Assembly (NCBI GenBank): GCA_036012905.1 | Contig: DASCQF010000104.1 | Coordinates: 1-64,000 of the forward strand | Length of the DNA: 64,000 nucleotides | Direction of reading: 5' to 3' | Source of the DNA: NP936 sp002726085 | GTDB taxonomy: Bacteria > Acidobacteriota > Vicinamibacteria > Vicinamibacterales > UBA8438 | Shown: positions 18,533 through 27,741 of the stretch, one piece after another | Position numbering within the stretch: the stretch's first letter is position 1 | How the letters are laid out: every line of letters starts with the position of its first letter | Notes under the pieces: model-generated | Seen by the model: the letters and a program-made list of their open reading frames with translations, nothing else | Told to the model about the DNA's origin: nothing | Database searches by the model: none | Program-made: the position numbers and the translations under genes

Positions 18533-18733
18533 ATGTCGTTTCGCGAGAAGAGCGCCTGGATTTCCCTGATCTCGATTCTCCTCGTGTCGGGTTTCTTCTT
18601 CCGGCACGTGCCCTCGATGATTCACATCAGGGCCAACGTGTTTGCAATGGCCTGTCACCTGCTGCTGGCATTCGTCGTCGCGGAGGTCGTCAACTACGCC
18701 ACGCGCATCGTCTATCACCGCCGCGGGTTCTGA
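18533..18733 (+). CDS. Small two-helix membrane protein
   Basis: 66 residues from ATG 18533 with GGAGG and 6 nt spacing. Two hydrophobic helices (about 9-24 and 33-53) are predicted, with a short basic C-terminus. No family was recognised beyond resemblance to the small membrane proteins that are commonly encoded directly before a YozG-like XRE regulator. Its stop lies 1 nt before the regulator's start, so the two are one operon and may form a membrane sensor/regulator or self-regulating pair (inference). Confidence 0.7.
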   Translation: MSFREKSAWISLISILLVSGFFFRHVPSMIHIRANVFAMACHLLLAFVVAEVVNYATRIVYHRRGF

Positions 18734-18734
18734 C

Positions 18735-18965
18735 ATGGGTACTCGCCCTCCGATTCGTAACACGATTCGTCGCCTCCGGTTCGACCGCGATGAGATGACC
18801 CAGCAGCAGCTGGCGGTGCTGGTGGGCGTCACGCGCCAGACCGTCAACGCGATCGAGCTCGGCAAGTACTCGCCATCCCTCGAGGTGTCATTCCGGATCG
18901 CCGCCGTCTTCGGTGTGCCGCTCGACCAGGTGTTTGAGTATCACGGTCGCCCAGAGCAGGCGTAG
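18735..18965 (+). CDS. XRE-family helix-turn-helix regulator
   Basis: 76-residue single-domain Cro/CI-type regulator: IRRLRFDRDEMTQQQLAVLV, GVTRQTVNAIELGKYSPSLE and FRIAAVFGVPLDQVFEY cover the five-helix XRE domain with the recognition helix around TRQTVNAIE. The pattern (short, ending DQVFEY) matches YozG-like regulators. It is co-transcribed with the small membrane protein and probably controls its own AT-rich promoter. Confidence 0.88.
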   Translation: MGTRPPIRNTIRRLRFDRDEMTQQQLAVLVGVTRQTVNAIELGKYSPSLEVSFRIAAVFGVPLDQVFEYHGRPEQA

Positions 18966-19193
18966 GTGATGAGACCACAGCAGGCCCGTGTCAGCGCTTG
19001 TGGGTCCAAAGAAACCGTCCATTTGGTGACCCCGCAGCCAGGGCAGCTGGGCTAGTATTTCCTGTCATCACCCTGGCGATTGAGTCATCGGTGCCGGGCC
19101 GTCACCCGTTCGGTCACCCTGGACGGTGCGTCTTGTCGAAGACCTTGTCCCCGACAAACCGGATGAGTGCGGCCGCCGTCCCTGAAGAGCCAC

Positions 19194-21315
19194 ATGTCCG
19201 AGAGCGTTTCGCCCGAGATGAAAGACTGTGTCCGTTACGTCATCGTCGTTCACGGCATCGGCGAGCAGAGAAAGAACGAGACGGTGATCAAGGTCATCAA
19301 CCAGTTTGCGCGCGCGCGGCGCGGTGTTACCGATGACGGCCTCGAGGTCGTGTCGCTCGGGCGTGCGTCGGGTTCGACCGGGACCCAGATGGACCCGATG
19401 AAGCGGACGGCGGACCTTCCCTGGATCGAGTTCGACGGCATTCCCGGGAAACCGGCGGCCGACGGCTCGATACCATCCGCCTTTCTGGGTCAGCTGGCGA
19501 CCACCGGAGAAAACCTTCGTTTCGTCGATTTCTGTTGGTCGGACGTGATGAAGGACAACGCCGAGCTGGTCGTCGAAGATGTCGACCGCTGGGCGCAGAG
19601 CCTCATCGGCCGCCTCAAGCGGAAGGCGTCCGTTCCCGCGTGGGTTCACCGCACCCTGGAGGTGGTCGCCGACACGGCCATCCTGGTGCGATTCGGTATG
19701 AACTTCCGCTTCAAGGAGATGAAGGACCTTCTCTTCACCCAGTTCCTCGGCGACGTCCAGCAGTATGGCGAATATCCCATATGTCGCGGTCGAGCCGTGC
19801 GCCGGTTCCATGAGCTCATGGCCGACGTCGAGCACAAGCACCGCGAGATGGAGAAGGAACGCGGCAGCTCGCGCGAAGCTCGCTACACGGTCATTGCGCA
19901 CAGCCTCGGGACGATCATGAGCACCGACGCGCTCCTGTATGCGCACACCACGCGCGAGCTGCAGTGCGAGACGACGTCCATCTACCCGAATCTTCCGTTC
20001 TTGGGCTATCTCGACAAGGAGGACCACGAGCTCATCAAAAAGTCGAATTTCGACAACAAGGCGCTCCGGTTCCTCGACACGGACTGGATAAAGCGTGTCG
20101 ATGCGTTCGTGACGCTCGGCTCACCGATCGACAAGTACCTCATCATGTGGTCCCAGAACTACCGATACCTGCTGCTCGACCCGTCACCTCCAGACTCCAC
20201 TGGCACGCAACGGCGAGCGTGGTTGCCGGATCCCAGTAAGAAGATCTACCACTGGAACTACAGCGACGAGCAGGACCCCGTCGGGCATAACCTCGACGTC
20301 GCGGTGACGGCGCCCGCGTTCAAGGGAGGTCTTCTGCACGTGCCAGGACATCGTCTTCAACCGCTATGGTGTACCGGGCGTCGCGCACAACAAGTACTGG
20401 CAGGACGACGCGCTGTTCGCCTGGATTCTCAGGAAGGCGGTCGACCTCGAACCGTCCTCCAGCGGCGCACCGGAGTGGTTCGACGTGGCCGAGTACAAGA
20501 AGCTCCTCTTGTGGATCTATGCGGCCGCCCCCATGGCGGTCATCGGAGTCACCTTTTATGCGTTCACACTCGCTCTCCAGGCGGAGGGAGTGCACAGCGT
20601 GGTCGTCTCGACGGCTGTCTTCACTCTGGCCGCCATTTTCGGTCGCAAGCTCCTCGATCTGTCTCTTTGGTGGCGTCAGATCCAGCGGCTCAAGGGCAAG
20701 AAACAGTGGAGAGCGTTCGCGAACACCGAGGAGGCCGAATCGAAGTCCCGGGCCGGCTACGAGGCGTGTCGCCTCGACGAGATTCTGGCCCGGCGGGACG
20801 GGCTTGCGAAGTCCGCCAGTCGCGACATATATCGCTCGACCGTCGCTGTCGCGACGATTGGCGGAGGCATCGCCGGCATGCACGCAGTCATCTGGCCGGA
20901 CCGCTGGTCCTGGACGGGGGAGATGCCGATTCGTCTGGTCCCGATCTTCGTGATCGCGCTGGCGACAGTGTTCGGCTACAAGCGACTGGTGCGCCTGGAC
21001 GACCAGTACCGTACCGGGAAACCGATTGGCGTGTGGACCGCCCTGACCCGGGGGTGCATGCCCGTCTTCCTCATGGTCGCCATTGCCGTGGCGGTGGCAA
21101 GGTGGGCGCCGGCGTGGCTTGCGGTGCCGGCGAGCTGGGCGCCCACGTGGATCATGGCCGTCGTCTCGGAGTCTGGAATCCTCTACGCGAGCGCGTTCTT
21201 CACGGTGACCACCATCGTGCTGGCCTATCGCTGGGCACGATTTCGCTCCATCAAGCTCCAACTTGGCGAGTGTATGGAGGAGCTCGACTTTTCAGAGTAT
21301 GTTCGCGGAGGTTGA
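19194..21315 (+). pseudogene. Lipase-like alpha/beta hydrolase with C-terminal membrane helices, frameshifted
   Basis: The frame from ATG 19194 encodes YVIVVHGIGEQR (oxyanion-hole region) and VIAHSLGT (nucleophile elbow Ser), typical of alpha/beta hydrolases. Near 20324 the frame is lost; the +1 frame continues with EVFCTCQDIVFNRYGVPG, AHNKYWQDDALFAWIL, and then several membrane segments (LWIYAAAPMAVIGVTFYAF and others) to 21315. Removing one G from the GGG at 20324-20326 restores one 706-residue product. So either the gene is broken or a homopolymer error is present. If intact it would be a membrane-anchored hydrolase of unknown substrate. It ends 64 nt before a convergent gene. Confidence 0.72.
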
Positions 21316-21351
21316 GCGGGACTCTGGGTTCCCCGCGAGCGACCGAGCCGG

Positions 21352-21374
21352 GGTGTGGGGCGGAGCCCCCCACC
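21352..21374. terminator. Hairpin between convergent genes
   Basis: GGTGTGGGGC and GCCCCCCACC pair at nine of ten positions around the loop GGA, forming a very stable hairpin in the 64-nt gap between convergent stops at 21315 and 21380. It probably works as a bidirectional terminator, although no T-run is present. Confidence 0.55.
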
Positions 21375-21379
21375 AAGTA

Positions 21380-23527
21380 CTAATTCGCGAGCGGGTCAGG
21401 GCGAATCTGAAACTTCACCAGATTCCCGGGTTCGACCGGTCCACCCTCGACGTGCCAGGCGGCATCGGCGCCGTAGGTGGCGTAGAGTCCGCGCCCCTTC
21501 CAGCCGCCGTTCGGGTCGTCGATACGTCCGTCCACGCCGCGGCTGTGGAAGCCCATCGGATACGGCACCCGCATGACCACCCACTCGCCGGTCTCCGGCA
21601 TCAGCGCCAGCAGTGAATCGGAGCTCGACCCGTTGGCGATCGGAATGTTCTCGCCCAGACCCAGCGTGTTGAACTGGTCAACCCAGTTGTAATAGTGGAA
21701 GTCGGTGCCGATGTTGGTGCCCTTGAAGTTGGGGCCCGGCGCCTTGTACAGGGTCCAGCCCTCGTCGCACTGTCGCCCGTCCCTGACCTCCGAACCGCCG
21801 AACACCATGCACTTCGAGCGGTCGAAGCTGGCGAAGTGGCTGCTTCCGGCAAGCGCCGCCCAGAGCACTCCATTTCGGTCGACGTCGAGCCCCCGGGTTC
21901 GATAGCCCTGCTCGGCGGGCACCGTATACAGCTCGGTGATGCAGGTCTCCGGCGGGTTGTCGCCACGATCCAGCCTGATCAGCTTCCCCGGAAAGTCGTC
22001 CGAGACCGCCCATACCGCATCATCGAGAGGGTTGGTGATGACCGCGTAGGCCCCGACCAGCACCCGGGTGTCCAGCGCCGGGTCGTAGATGGCTTCTTCG
22101 CCCCGTCGGGCCGGCTCGTTCCACGGTTTGGTGATCGTGCCGTCGCCGTTGGTGTCGATGACCGTCGGGCACCAGCCCTGGGACGCTCGCTCATCGCCCG
22201 TCTCGTCGTACATCTTCGTGTCGAGCCAGCCGATCACCTGACGGTCGCCGCTGAAATAGAGCGTGTTGCTCTCGTCCTCGGCGAACTGCAGGTGGTGGGT
22301 GCCGAAGCAGGTGTGGATCAACACGAACTTCTGCGTTTCCGGATCAAAGTAGCCGGTGTGGCGGCCGGCCCGGTTCATCGGGAAGTTCTGCGCGTAGCCG
22401 TTGTCCGAGCCGGCCTTGCACCAGTCCGGGTTGTCGGTTCCCTGTACTCGCGTGGTCAGCCAGACCCGGCCGTGCTCGTCCAGCATCGGGTTGTGCGGGT
22501 TGGCGGGGTCGTTCCAGACCGCCTCCTCGCCGAAGTCGCGCCACCCGTTGAACCCCTCGGTCTGGAACATCGACGGCACCGTGTCCCGGTCGACGCGCAG
22601 CGGGATCTTCAGCATGGTCGACTGATGCTCGTTTGGGTCGGTGATGAGCAGGAAGTCGTTGCCAATGTCCACGCCGTAAATGGGGCCATTGGCGTTCACG
22701 CGTGGGTTTCGCTTGTCGGTGGCGATCTCGTCGTGGACAAAGGCGACGTTGTTGCCCCAGTTCCACTGCGTGAGGACGACGTTGCGTTCGATGCCCTGCG
22801 GCCGCGGTGGCGCCGGAGGCACCGCGCCGGCGGCGATCCGGTCGCTCCAGTCTGCCACCATCTCGAGTCCGCGAGGCCGGCCCCACTGGGTGATGAAGCT
22901 GCTCATCAGCGAGCCACGCTGTCCGCGGCGGGTCCGGTCGTCCCAAGCGGCGGTCGTCGAATCGAACTGGTCGAGGTCCGGCACCACCCGGGTCCGCTCG
23001 TTACCCACCTGGTGGCAGCGCTGGCAGCCTTTGAGCACGTTGATCCACTCGTCCTGGCTGGAGAGCGCCTCATTGATGCCGTTGCCGTTGTCGCCGGTGC
23101 CGGGAAACTCGTGAGCGGCGGGCAGGTCGATCAACGACAGCCAGTAGGTCGAAGGATAGACTTTCGCCGCGTCCTGCGGCGTCGGCGCCACGGTGGACTG
23201 CAGCGCCAGGTCGGCGCCAGGACGCGCGGAGACCGGCGACGAGTCGACGAGGCCGTATCCTCGCACCCACACATCGAACCCGGCTTCGGGGAGCTCAGGC
23301 AACAGGAACTTCCCGTCGTCGTTGGTCACGACGATCTTGCGATAGATCGTCTCGAGATCATCGGTCTCGGCAATCACCCAGACACCGGCTTCGGGGCCGC
23401 TGCTGCTGGTGACCGTCCCGGTGATGACCCCGGTGTTCTCCTGCGCGACGAGCGCATGGCGAGTCTGAGTGCCGGTCCAGATGATCGCCGACACGATCGC
23501 AAGGGCGAGTCCCAAGGTTCTCCGCAT
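21380..23527 (-). CDS. Exported heme / beta-propeller protein with carboxypeptidase-like regulatory domain (copy A)
   Basis: 715 residues from ATG 23525-23527 (GGGGGAGACACATA upstream) with a signal peptide to about residue 29. Domains: a carboxypeptidase regulatory-like beta domain (about 33-110, GVITGTV to FDVWVRGYGLVDS), one c-type heme motif CQRCH (about residue 168), then a long streptogramin-lyase-like (Vgb) propeller containing calcium-loop-like DTNGDGTITKPW and ending WKGRGLYATYGADAAWHVEG. The family is exported and probably redox active or substrate binding; the substrate is unknown. A paralogue with the same layout lies at 25382, with an ankyrin protein between them. Confidence 0.78.
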   Translation of the reverse strand: MRRTLGLALAIVSAIIWTGTQTRHALVAQENTGVITGTVTSSSGPEAGVWVIAETDDLETIYRKIVVTNDDGKFLLPELPEAGFDVWVRGYGLVDSSPVSARPGADLALQSTVAPTPQDAAKVYPSTYWLSLIDLPAAHEFPGTGDNGNGINEALSSQDEWINVLKGCQRCHQVGNERTRVVPDLDQFDSTTAAWDDRTRRGQRGSLMSSFITQWGRPRGLEMVADWSDRIAAGAVPPAPPRPQGIERNVVLTQWNWGNNVAFVHDEIATDKRNPRVNANGPIYGVDIGNDFLLITDPNEHQSTMLKIPLRVDRDTVPSMFQTEGFNGWRDFGEEAVWNDPANPHNPMLDEHGRVWLTTRVQGTDNPDWCKAGSDNGYAQNFPMNRAGRHTGYFDPETQKFVLIHTCFGTHHLQFAEDESNTLYFSGDRQVIGWLDTKMYDETGDERASQGWCPTVIDTNGDGTITKPWNEPARRGEEAIYDPALDTRVLVGAYAVITNPLDDAVWAVSDDFPGKLIRLDRGDNPPETCITELYTVPAEQGYRTRGLDVDRNGVLWAALAGSSHFASFDRSKCMVFGGSEVRDGRQCDEGWTLYKAPGPNFKGTNIGTDFHYYNWVDQFNTLGLGENIPIANGSSSDSLLALMPETGEWVVMRVPYPMGFHSRGVDGRIDDPNGGWKGRGLYATYGADAAWHVEGGPVEPGNLVKFQIRPDPLAN

Positions 23528-23565
23528 TATGTGTCTCCCCCGGCAGGCATGCTGGAGAATGCGGC

Positions 23566-23612
23566 GAAGCCCTCCGGCTTCTCCTGTCTCCTGCTTCCTG
23601 CCTCCTGTCTCC
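23566..23612. repeat. Hairpin plus five heptamers (TGTCTCC type)
   Basis: GAAGCC-CTCC-GGCTTC forms a 6-bp hairpin (23566-23581) that runs directly into five 7-mers from 23578: CTTCTCC, TGTCTCC, TGCTTCC, TGCCTCC, TGTCTCC, followed by TTCGG. The same architecture recurs at 63029-63075 and a variant at 52142-52202. It resembles the heptameric short tandem repeats known from filamentous cyanobacteria. Confidence 0.7.
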
Positions 23613-23624
23613 TTCGGATAGTCC

Positions 23625-25235
23625 TTACCGAGCCGGCCCCGGGCGCGCGCCCAGGTCTCTGAGCAACGCCACTGTCTCGGGCCACGCCTTCTCCGTGTTG
23701 GCGACGAACACCCCTTCGGCGACCATCAACGGGGTCCACCCGAGTCTGTTCTCCACGTCGATGTCGGCGCCCTGGTCAATCAGATACTGCACGATGAGGT
23801 TCGACCCCATCATCGCGGCGCCGTGCAACGCGGTGCTTCCGCTCCAGCGCATGTCACCGCGATCCCGCTGTGCGTCCAGGTCGGGCAGGTTCAGCGGGTG
23901 CCTGAGCAGCAGGGTGACGCCATCGCCCTCGAGCCGCGTGTCGCCGAAATCGGTCACCGCGTGAATGTCGCTTCCCAGCTCGACGGCCAGCCGCACCGCC
24001 TCGAGTCGGGCGCTCTCGGAGGTGCCGTTGAGCGGGCCCGGGCTTTCGCCATCCCAGAAGCCGACCCCGGCGGCCGCCATCAGCGGCGTAATGCCCTGGT
24101 CGGTCGGGGTCAGCGGGTCGGCGCCGTGCTCGACCAGCAGCCGCATCAGCTCGGCGTCGCCGTGCTTGGCGGCAAGATAGAACGGCGTCGCGCCAATGAA
24201 GCTGAGGAAGTCGCGCCCGACCGACAGGCTGGGTGGACGTCTGACGACCCCGAGGTCGACTTCGAACGGGACCTCGCGCCACTCGACACGGCCGTCCGGG
24301 CTCGCGCCCGCCTCGAGCAGAGCGCGGGCCAGATCGAGACTGTCGAGCGTGCCGGTCGGCAGTGGCGGGCGACCCGACCCGGGTCGGCGCATCCAGGCGA
24401 GCGCGTGCAGGATGGATTCCCGCGGGTCAGGCAGGTTCGGGTCGGCTCCGGCGTCGAGCAACAGTCCGGCCAGCTCGTAGTGGGCGTTGATAACCGCCGC
24501 CACCAGCGGAGTGGTGTTGTCTCGGGCCGTGGCATTAATGTCGGCGCCGGCTGCCAGCAGCGCGCGTGTCGCGTCGATGTGTCCTTCACGCACGGCGAAC
24601 AGCAGCGGGGTGAGTCGTCCTCTCGAGCGCGCCTCGACGTCGGCGCCCGCCCCGACCAGCGCATTGACGGCATCGACGTTGTCTGCGACGGCAGCCCACA
24701 TCAGTGCCGTCTGTTCGCGCCAGGTCTCTGTCGTGTCAACCGCCGCGCCGGCATCGAGCAGCAGCTCGATCGGCTCGATGCGACCGGTGCGCGCCGCTAT
24801 CATCAACGGCGTGTCTCCACCCGGGTTCGTGGTCTCGGGGCTCGCGCCGGCTCGGAGCAGCATCTCGACCATGGTGCCGCTGCCATTGGTGGCCGCCAGG
24901 GCGAGGGGTGTGATGCCGTACCGGTTCGTCGTCTCGGCTCGGGCCCCTGCGTCGATCAGCCGGCGCGCCGCGTCCTCGTAGTCCCCGCGGACCGCCCAGT
25001 GCAGCGCGGTCGTGCCATCAGGTTCGGCCATGTTGGCATCGACTCCCTGGTCGAGCAGCCGGGCCACGGCGGCGCCTGCCGACATCTGGTCGGCTGCGCC
25101 CCTGACCGCGTCGATCAGGTTGCTTGGGGTAGGCTGGCCGGCTGCTGAAGAGGTCAGGGTGCAGGTGAGGAGACCAATGGTCCACACCGGTGCGACCAGG
25201 TTACGTCGCCGTTGCCGCCATTGTCTGTCGCGCAT
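23625..25235 (-). CDS. Exported ankyrin-repeat protein (copy A)
   Basis: 536 residues from ATG 25233-25235 (AAGGA upstream; the frame extends to 25331 but lacks a ribosome site). After a signal peptide (cleavage near Ser-Ala-Ala-Gly) it consists of about ten ankyrin repeats with motifs such as GTTALHWAVRGDYEDAARRL and GDTPLMIAARTGRIEPIELL. Later repeats are separated by irregular insertions, notably around 300-340. Ankyrin arrays are protein-binding scaffolds. It sits between two heme/propeller paralogues transcribed in the same direction, so it may scaffold these exported proteins (inference). A paralogue is at 57588. Confidence 0.9.
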   Translation of the reverse strand: MRDRQWRQRRRNLVAPVWTIGLLTCTLTSSAAGQPTPSNLIDAVRGAADQMSAGAAVARLLDQGVDANMAEPDGTTALHWAVRGDYEDAARRLIDAGARAETTNRYGITPLALAATNGSGTMVEMLLRAGASPETTNPGGDTPLMIAARTGRIEPIELLLDAGAAVDTTETWREQTALMWAAVADNVDAVNALVGAGADVEARSRGRLTPLLFAVREGHIDATRALLAAGADINATARDNTTPLVAAVINAHYELAGLLLDAGADPNLPDPRESILHALAWMRRPGSGRPPLPTGTLDSLDLARALLEAGASPDGRVEWREVPFEVDLGVVRRPPSLSVGRDFLSFIGATPFYLAAKHGDAELMRLLVEHGADPLTPTDQGITPLMAAAGVGFWDGESPGPLNGTSESARLEAVRLAVELGSDIHAVTDFGDTRLEGDGVTLLLRHPLNLPDLDAQRDRGDMRWSGSTALHGAAMMGSNLIVQYLIDQGADIDVENRLGWTPLMVAEGVFVANTEKAWPETVALLRDLGARPGPAR

Positions 25236-25381
25236 CGTCGGGATCCTTGGGCGTGCTTGGTCCAGTTGTTTTCGGTGCAGGTCGATTTCACACGCGATCT
25301 CGGTGTCACAAGGGTGACGCCGAGTGTACATGAGTTCGAAGCTTCTCTGGTGCCCGCATCTCCAGAGGCGCTACCAGCCCG

Positions 25382-27568
25382 TTACTTCGCTAGCGGGTCT
25401 GGACGCACCTGGTATTTGATCAGTTTCCCGCGTGTGCCCTTTCCCCCTTCGATATGCCACGCTGCGTAGTGCGCGGTGCTCGACCACATGCCGCGTCCCT
25501 TCCAGCCGCCCAACGGGTCGTCGATACGACCGATCAGCTTCTTGGTGAACATCGCGCCCATCGGGTAGGGCACGCGCAGGGTGACCCAGGTTTTCTCATC
25601 CCGGAGCCAGGCGATCAGCGCATCCGCGTTCTCCGGGTAGGTGATCGGCACGTTCTCGCCCAGCCCCAACGTGTCGAACTGGTCGACGTTGATCAGGTAG
25701 GTTCGATCGGTTCCGATCGTCGTCCCTTCATAGTTCGGCACCGCTGCGGTGGGGTGTCGGTAGAACGTCCAGCCCTCCGGGCAATGCTGCCCGGTGGCGG
25801 TCGGTCCGTTGAGCACTGAGCACTTGGTGCGGTCGAAGCTGCCCATGTACTCGGCGTTGGTGAAGTTGACCCAGACCAGGCCCTGGCTGTCCACCTCCAC
25901 GCCGCGCGCGCCGGTCGCCGGGTGGTCGCGTGGCACCTCATACAGCTCGGCCTTGCAGGTCTCGGGTGGGTTCGGCCCCCGCTCGATGCGCACGATCTGC
26001 GGGCCCGCGCCGTTGCACCAGGCGGCGTGGTCGATCGGGCTCGACCCCACCGAATAGCAGGTAAAGTCGATCCGCATGTCCTTCATCGGATCGAACGGCT
26101 CGTCCGGTTCGGTCCACTCCGTGATGGAGCCGTCGCCGTTGGTGTCCAGCACCGCCGGGCACCAGCCTTGCGAGGCTTGCTCATCACCCGTTTCGTCGTA
26201 GAGCCGAGTGTTGATCCACCCGACCACGTTGTTCATGCCGCTAAACAGCGTGTGGTCGGCGTCGGTCGCGAAGTCGCTGTGGTCGAACCACCAGCAGACG
26301 TCGATGAGCGTCCATTCCTCGGTTTTCGGGTCGTAGAAGCCGGTCTGCTTGCCGCCGATGTTCGAATTCGGCTGCGGGTCGAGTGGGAAGTAGCGTGCGA
26401 ACGGATTCGTGGACCCGGACCGGCAGAACGCCGGCTGCTTTTCGTCACGCCGGATCCGGAACCCGGCCCAGATGCGACCCTTGTGGTCCATCTGACCGCT
26501 ACGTGGCTCGGAGGCCACGTTCCAGAGCTCTTCGTTCGGCCAATAGGGCGAGGGCCGCCGGATCTCCCCCTCCGGGTCTTGAGGAAACGGGCCACCGAGC
26601 CCGTCGCGCGGAACCACGCGTAGATCCGTGTCCCGCGTCGCGACCTTGATCGCGCCTTCCTCGTGGGTCTGGGGGTTGAACCAGACCAACATGTCGTGAC
26701 TTTGGCTGGGCCCGTAAATGAGCGTGCCGGGCGGCACCACCGGGTTGCGCCTGTCGGCGGGCGCCTGGTCGTGGACAAACCCCGTGACGGCGCCCCAGTC
26801 CCACAGGCTGACCACGAGGTTGCGCTCGACGCCCGTCGGTCGTGGAGGCGCCTGTGGGACGGCCCCGGCGAGGATCTTGTCGGTCCAGGCCGGGTAGACA
26901 GACGCACCCGAGCGCTCGTAGAACCGAGACATGAAGGCGCCGGTCGGGCCTCCCTTGACCCGCTCCCGCCAGGCATGGGCCGTCGACTCGAATGGTCCGA
27001 GAACGGCGGTTGTCTCGGGTGAGATCTCCCGGGTCGCTTTGCCTCCCATTTGGTGGCACGCAAGACCGCACCGCCCGGCCCGAGCCGCCGCCTGTTGGTC
27101 GAGGCCGTCCGGTAGCTCCATGATCGACAGCCAGTAGTTCGGTGGATAGAACTGAGCCGCTGCCTGGGGTGTCGACGCCGTGACCGCGGTGAGATCGAGC
27201 ACTCCACCCAGCTGTCCCGCCACTTTCGGGGAGTCGACCAGCCCGAAGCCGCGCACCCAGACGTTGTATCTGGCTTGGGGCATGTCGGGCAGCAGATAGC
27301 GGCCCGCCTCATCAGTCACGACGACGCGGGCGAATTTCGTTGGCAGGTCGGTTGTTTCGGCGATGACCCACACACCCGCTTCGGGTCCGCTCGTACTCGT
27401 GACGACCCCACCAATGTCGTCGGCGTCGATCGCGACTCTCCCGCCGCGATCTTGCGCCGCCACTGCCATCATCGTCCAAATAAAAGGAAGTGCGCACGCC
27501 AGCGTGATGGCGGCGGTCCAGGGAAGAACACGGTGTCTGGTGGCCTGCATAGCGTGACGTGGCGCCAT
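25382..27568 (-). CDS. Exported heme / beta-propeller protein with carboxypeptidase-like regulatory domain (copy B)
   Basis: 728 residues from ATG 27566-27568, the start with GGAG 7 nt upstream. It parallels the protein at 21380: signal peptide, regulatory beta domain (IGGVVTSTSGPEAGVWVIAE), a c-type heme motif CGLACH-type segment containing Cys-Gly-Leu-Ala-Cys-His (one residue longer than CxxCH unless Leu-Ala is the xx pair with the second cysteine, so binding is uncertain), then the propeller with DTNGDGSITEW and WKGRGMW. The divergent DUF1592 gene begins 173 nt away, which suggests joint regulation. Confidence 0.76.
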   Translation of the reverse strand: MAPRHAMQATRHRVLPWTAAITLACALPFIWTMMAVAAQDRGGRVAIDADDIGGVVTSTSGPEAGVWVIAETTDLPTKFARVVVTDEAGRYLLPDMPQARYNVWVRGFGLVDSPKVAGQLGGVLDLTAVTASTPQAAAQFYPPNYWLSIMELPDGLDQQAAARAGRCGLACHQMGGKATREISPETTAVLGPFESTAHAWRERVKGGPTGAFMSRFYERSGASVYPAWTDKILAGAVPQAPPRPTGVERNLVVSLWDWGAVTGFVHDQAPADRRNPVVPPGTLIYGPSQSHDMLVWFNPQTHEEGAIKVATRDTDLRVVPRDGLGGPFPQDPEGEIRRPSPYWPNEELWNVASEPRSGQMDHKGRIWAGFRIRRDEKQPAFCRSGSTNPFARYFPLDPQPNSNIGGKQTGFYDPKTEEWTLIDVCWWFDHSDFATDADHTLFSGMNNVVGWINTRLYDETGDEQASQGWCPAVLDTNGDGSITEWTEPDEPFDPMKDMRIDFTCYSVGSSPIDHAAWCNGAGPQIVRIERGPNPPETCKAELYEVPRDHPATGARGVEVDSQGLVWVNFTNAEYMGSFDRTKCSVLNGPTATGQHCPEGWTFYRHPTAAVPNYEGTTIGTDRTYLINVDQFDTLGLGENVPITYPENADALIAWLRDEKTWVTLRVPYPMGAMFTKKLIGRIDDPLGGWKGRGMWSSTAHYAAWHIEGGKGTRGKLIKYQVRPDPLAK

Positions 27569-27741
27569 CAGCATTCTCCGGCAACTACAGATGTGGGGGT
27601 CTCGACCACGACTTTATACACCCGCGGGCTCCCGCCGCGGCCAGATTTTTTCGCAGGTCCCATGGCCCGATCCGATATGTCGGGTTGACAAGATGCAGAC
27701 GCGGCATCAAGATCCGAACACAGCAGTGAGAGAGAGGCTTC

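Noticed and set aside
20308..20331. Programmed ribosomal frameshift in the lipase-like gene
   Set aside because: No slippery heptamer or clear downstream stimulator is seen; a single extra G in GGG explains it more simply.
23566..23612. Heptamer repeats as a CRISPR array
   Set aside because: Units are 7 nt, adjoining and without spacers, and no cas gene is present.
21695..23662. Long antisense open frames such as 21695-23662 (+), 23823-25148 (+) and 560-1606 (-)
   Set aside because: They lie opposite well-supported genes, have Arg/Pro/Ala-rich translations with no domain or start signal, and are the usual shadow frames of GC-rich DNA.
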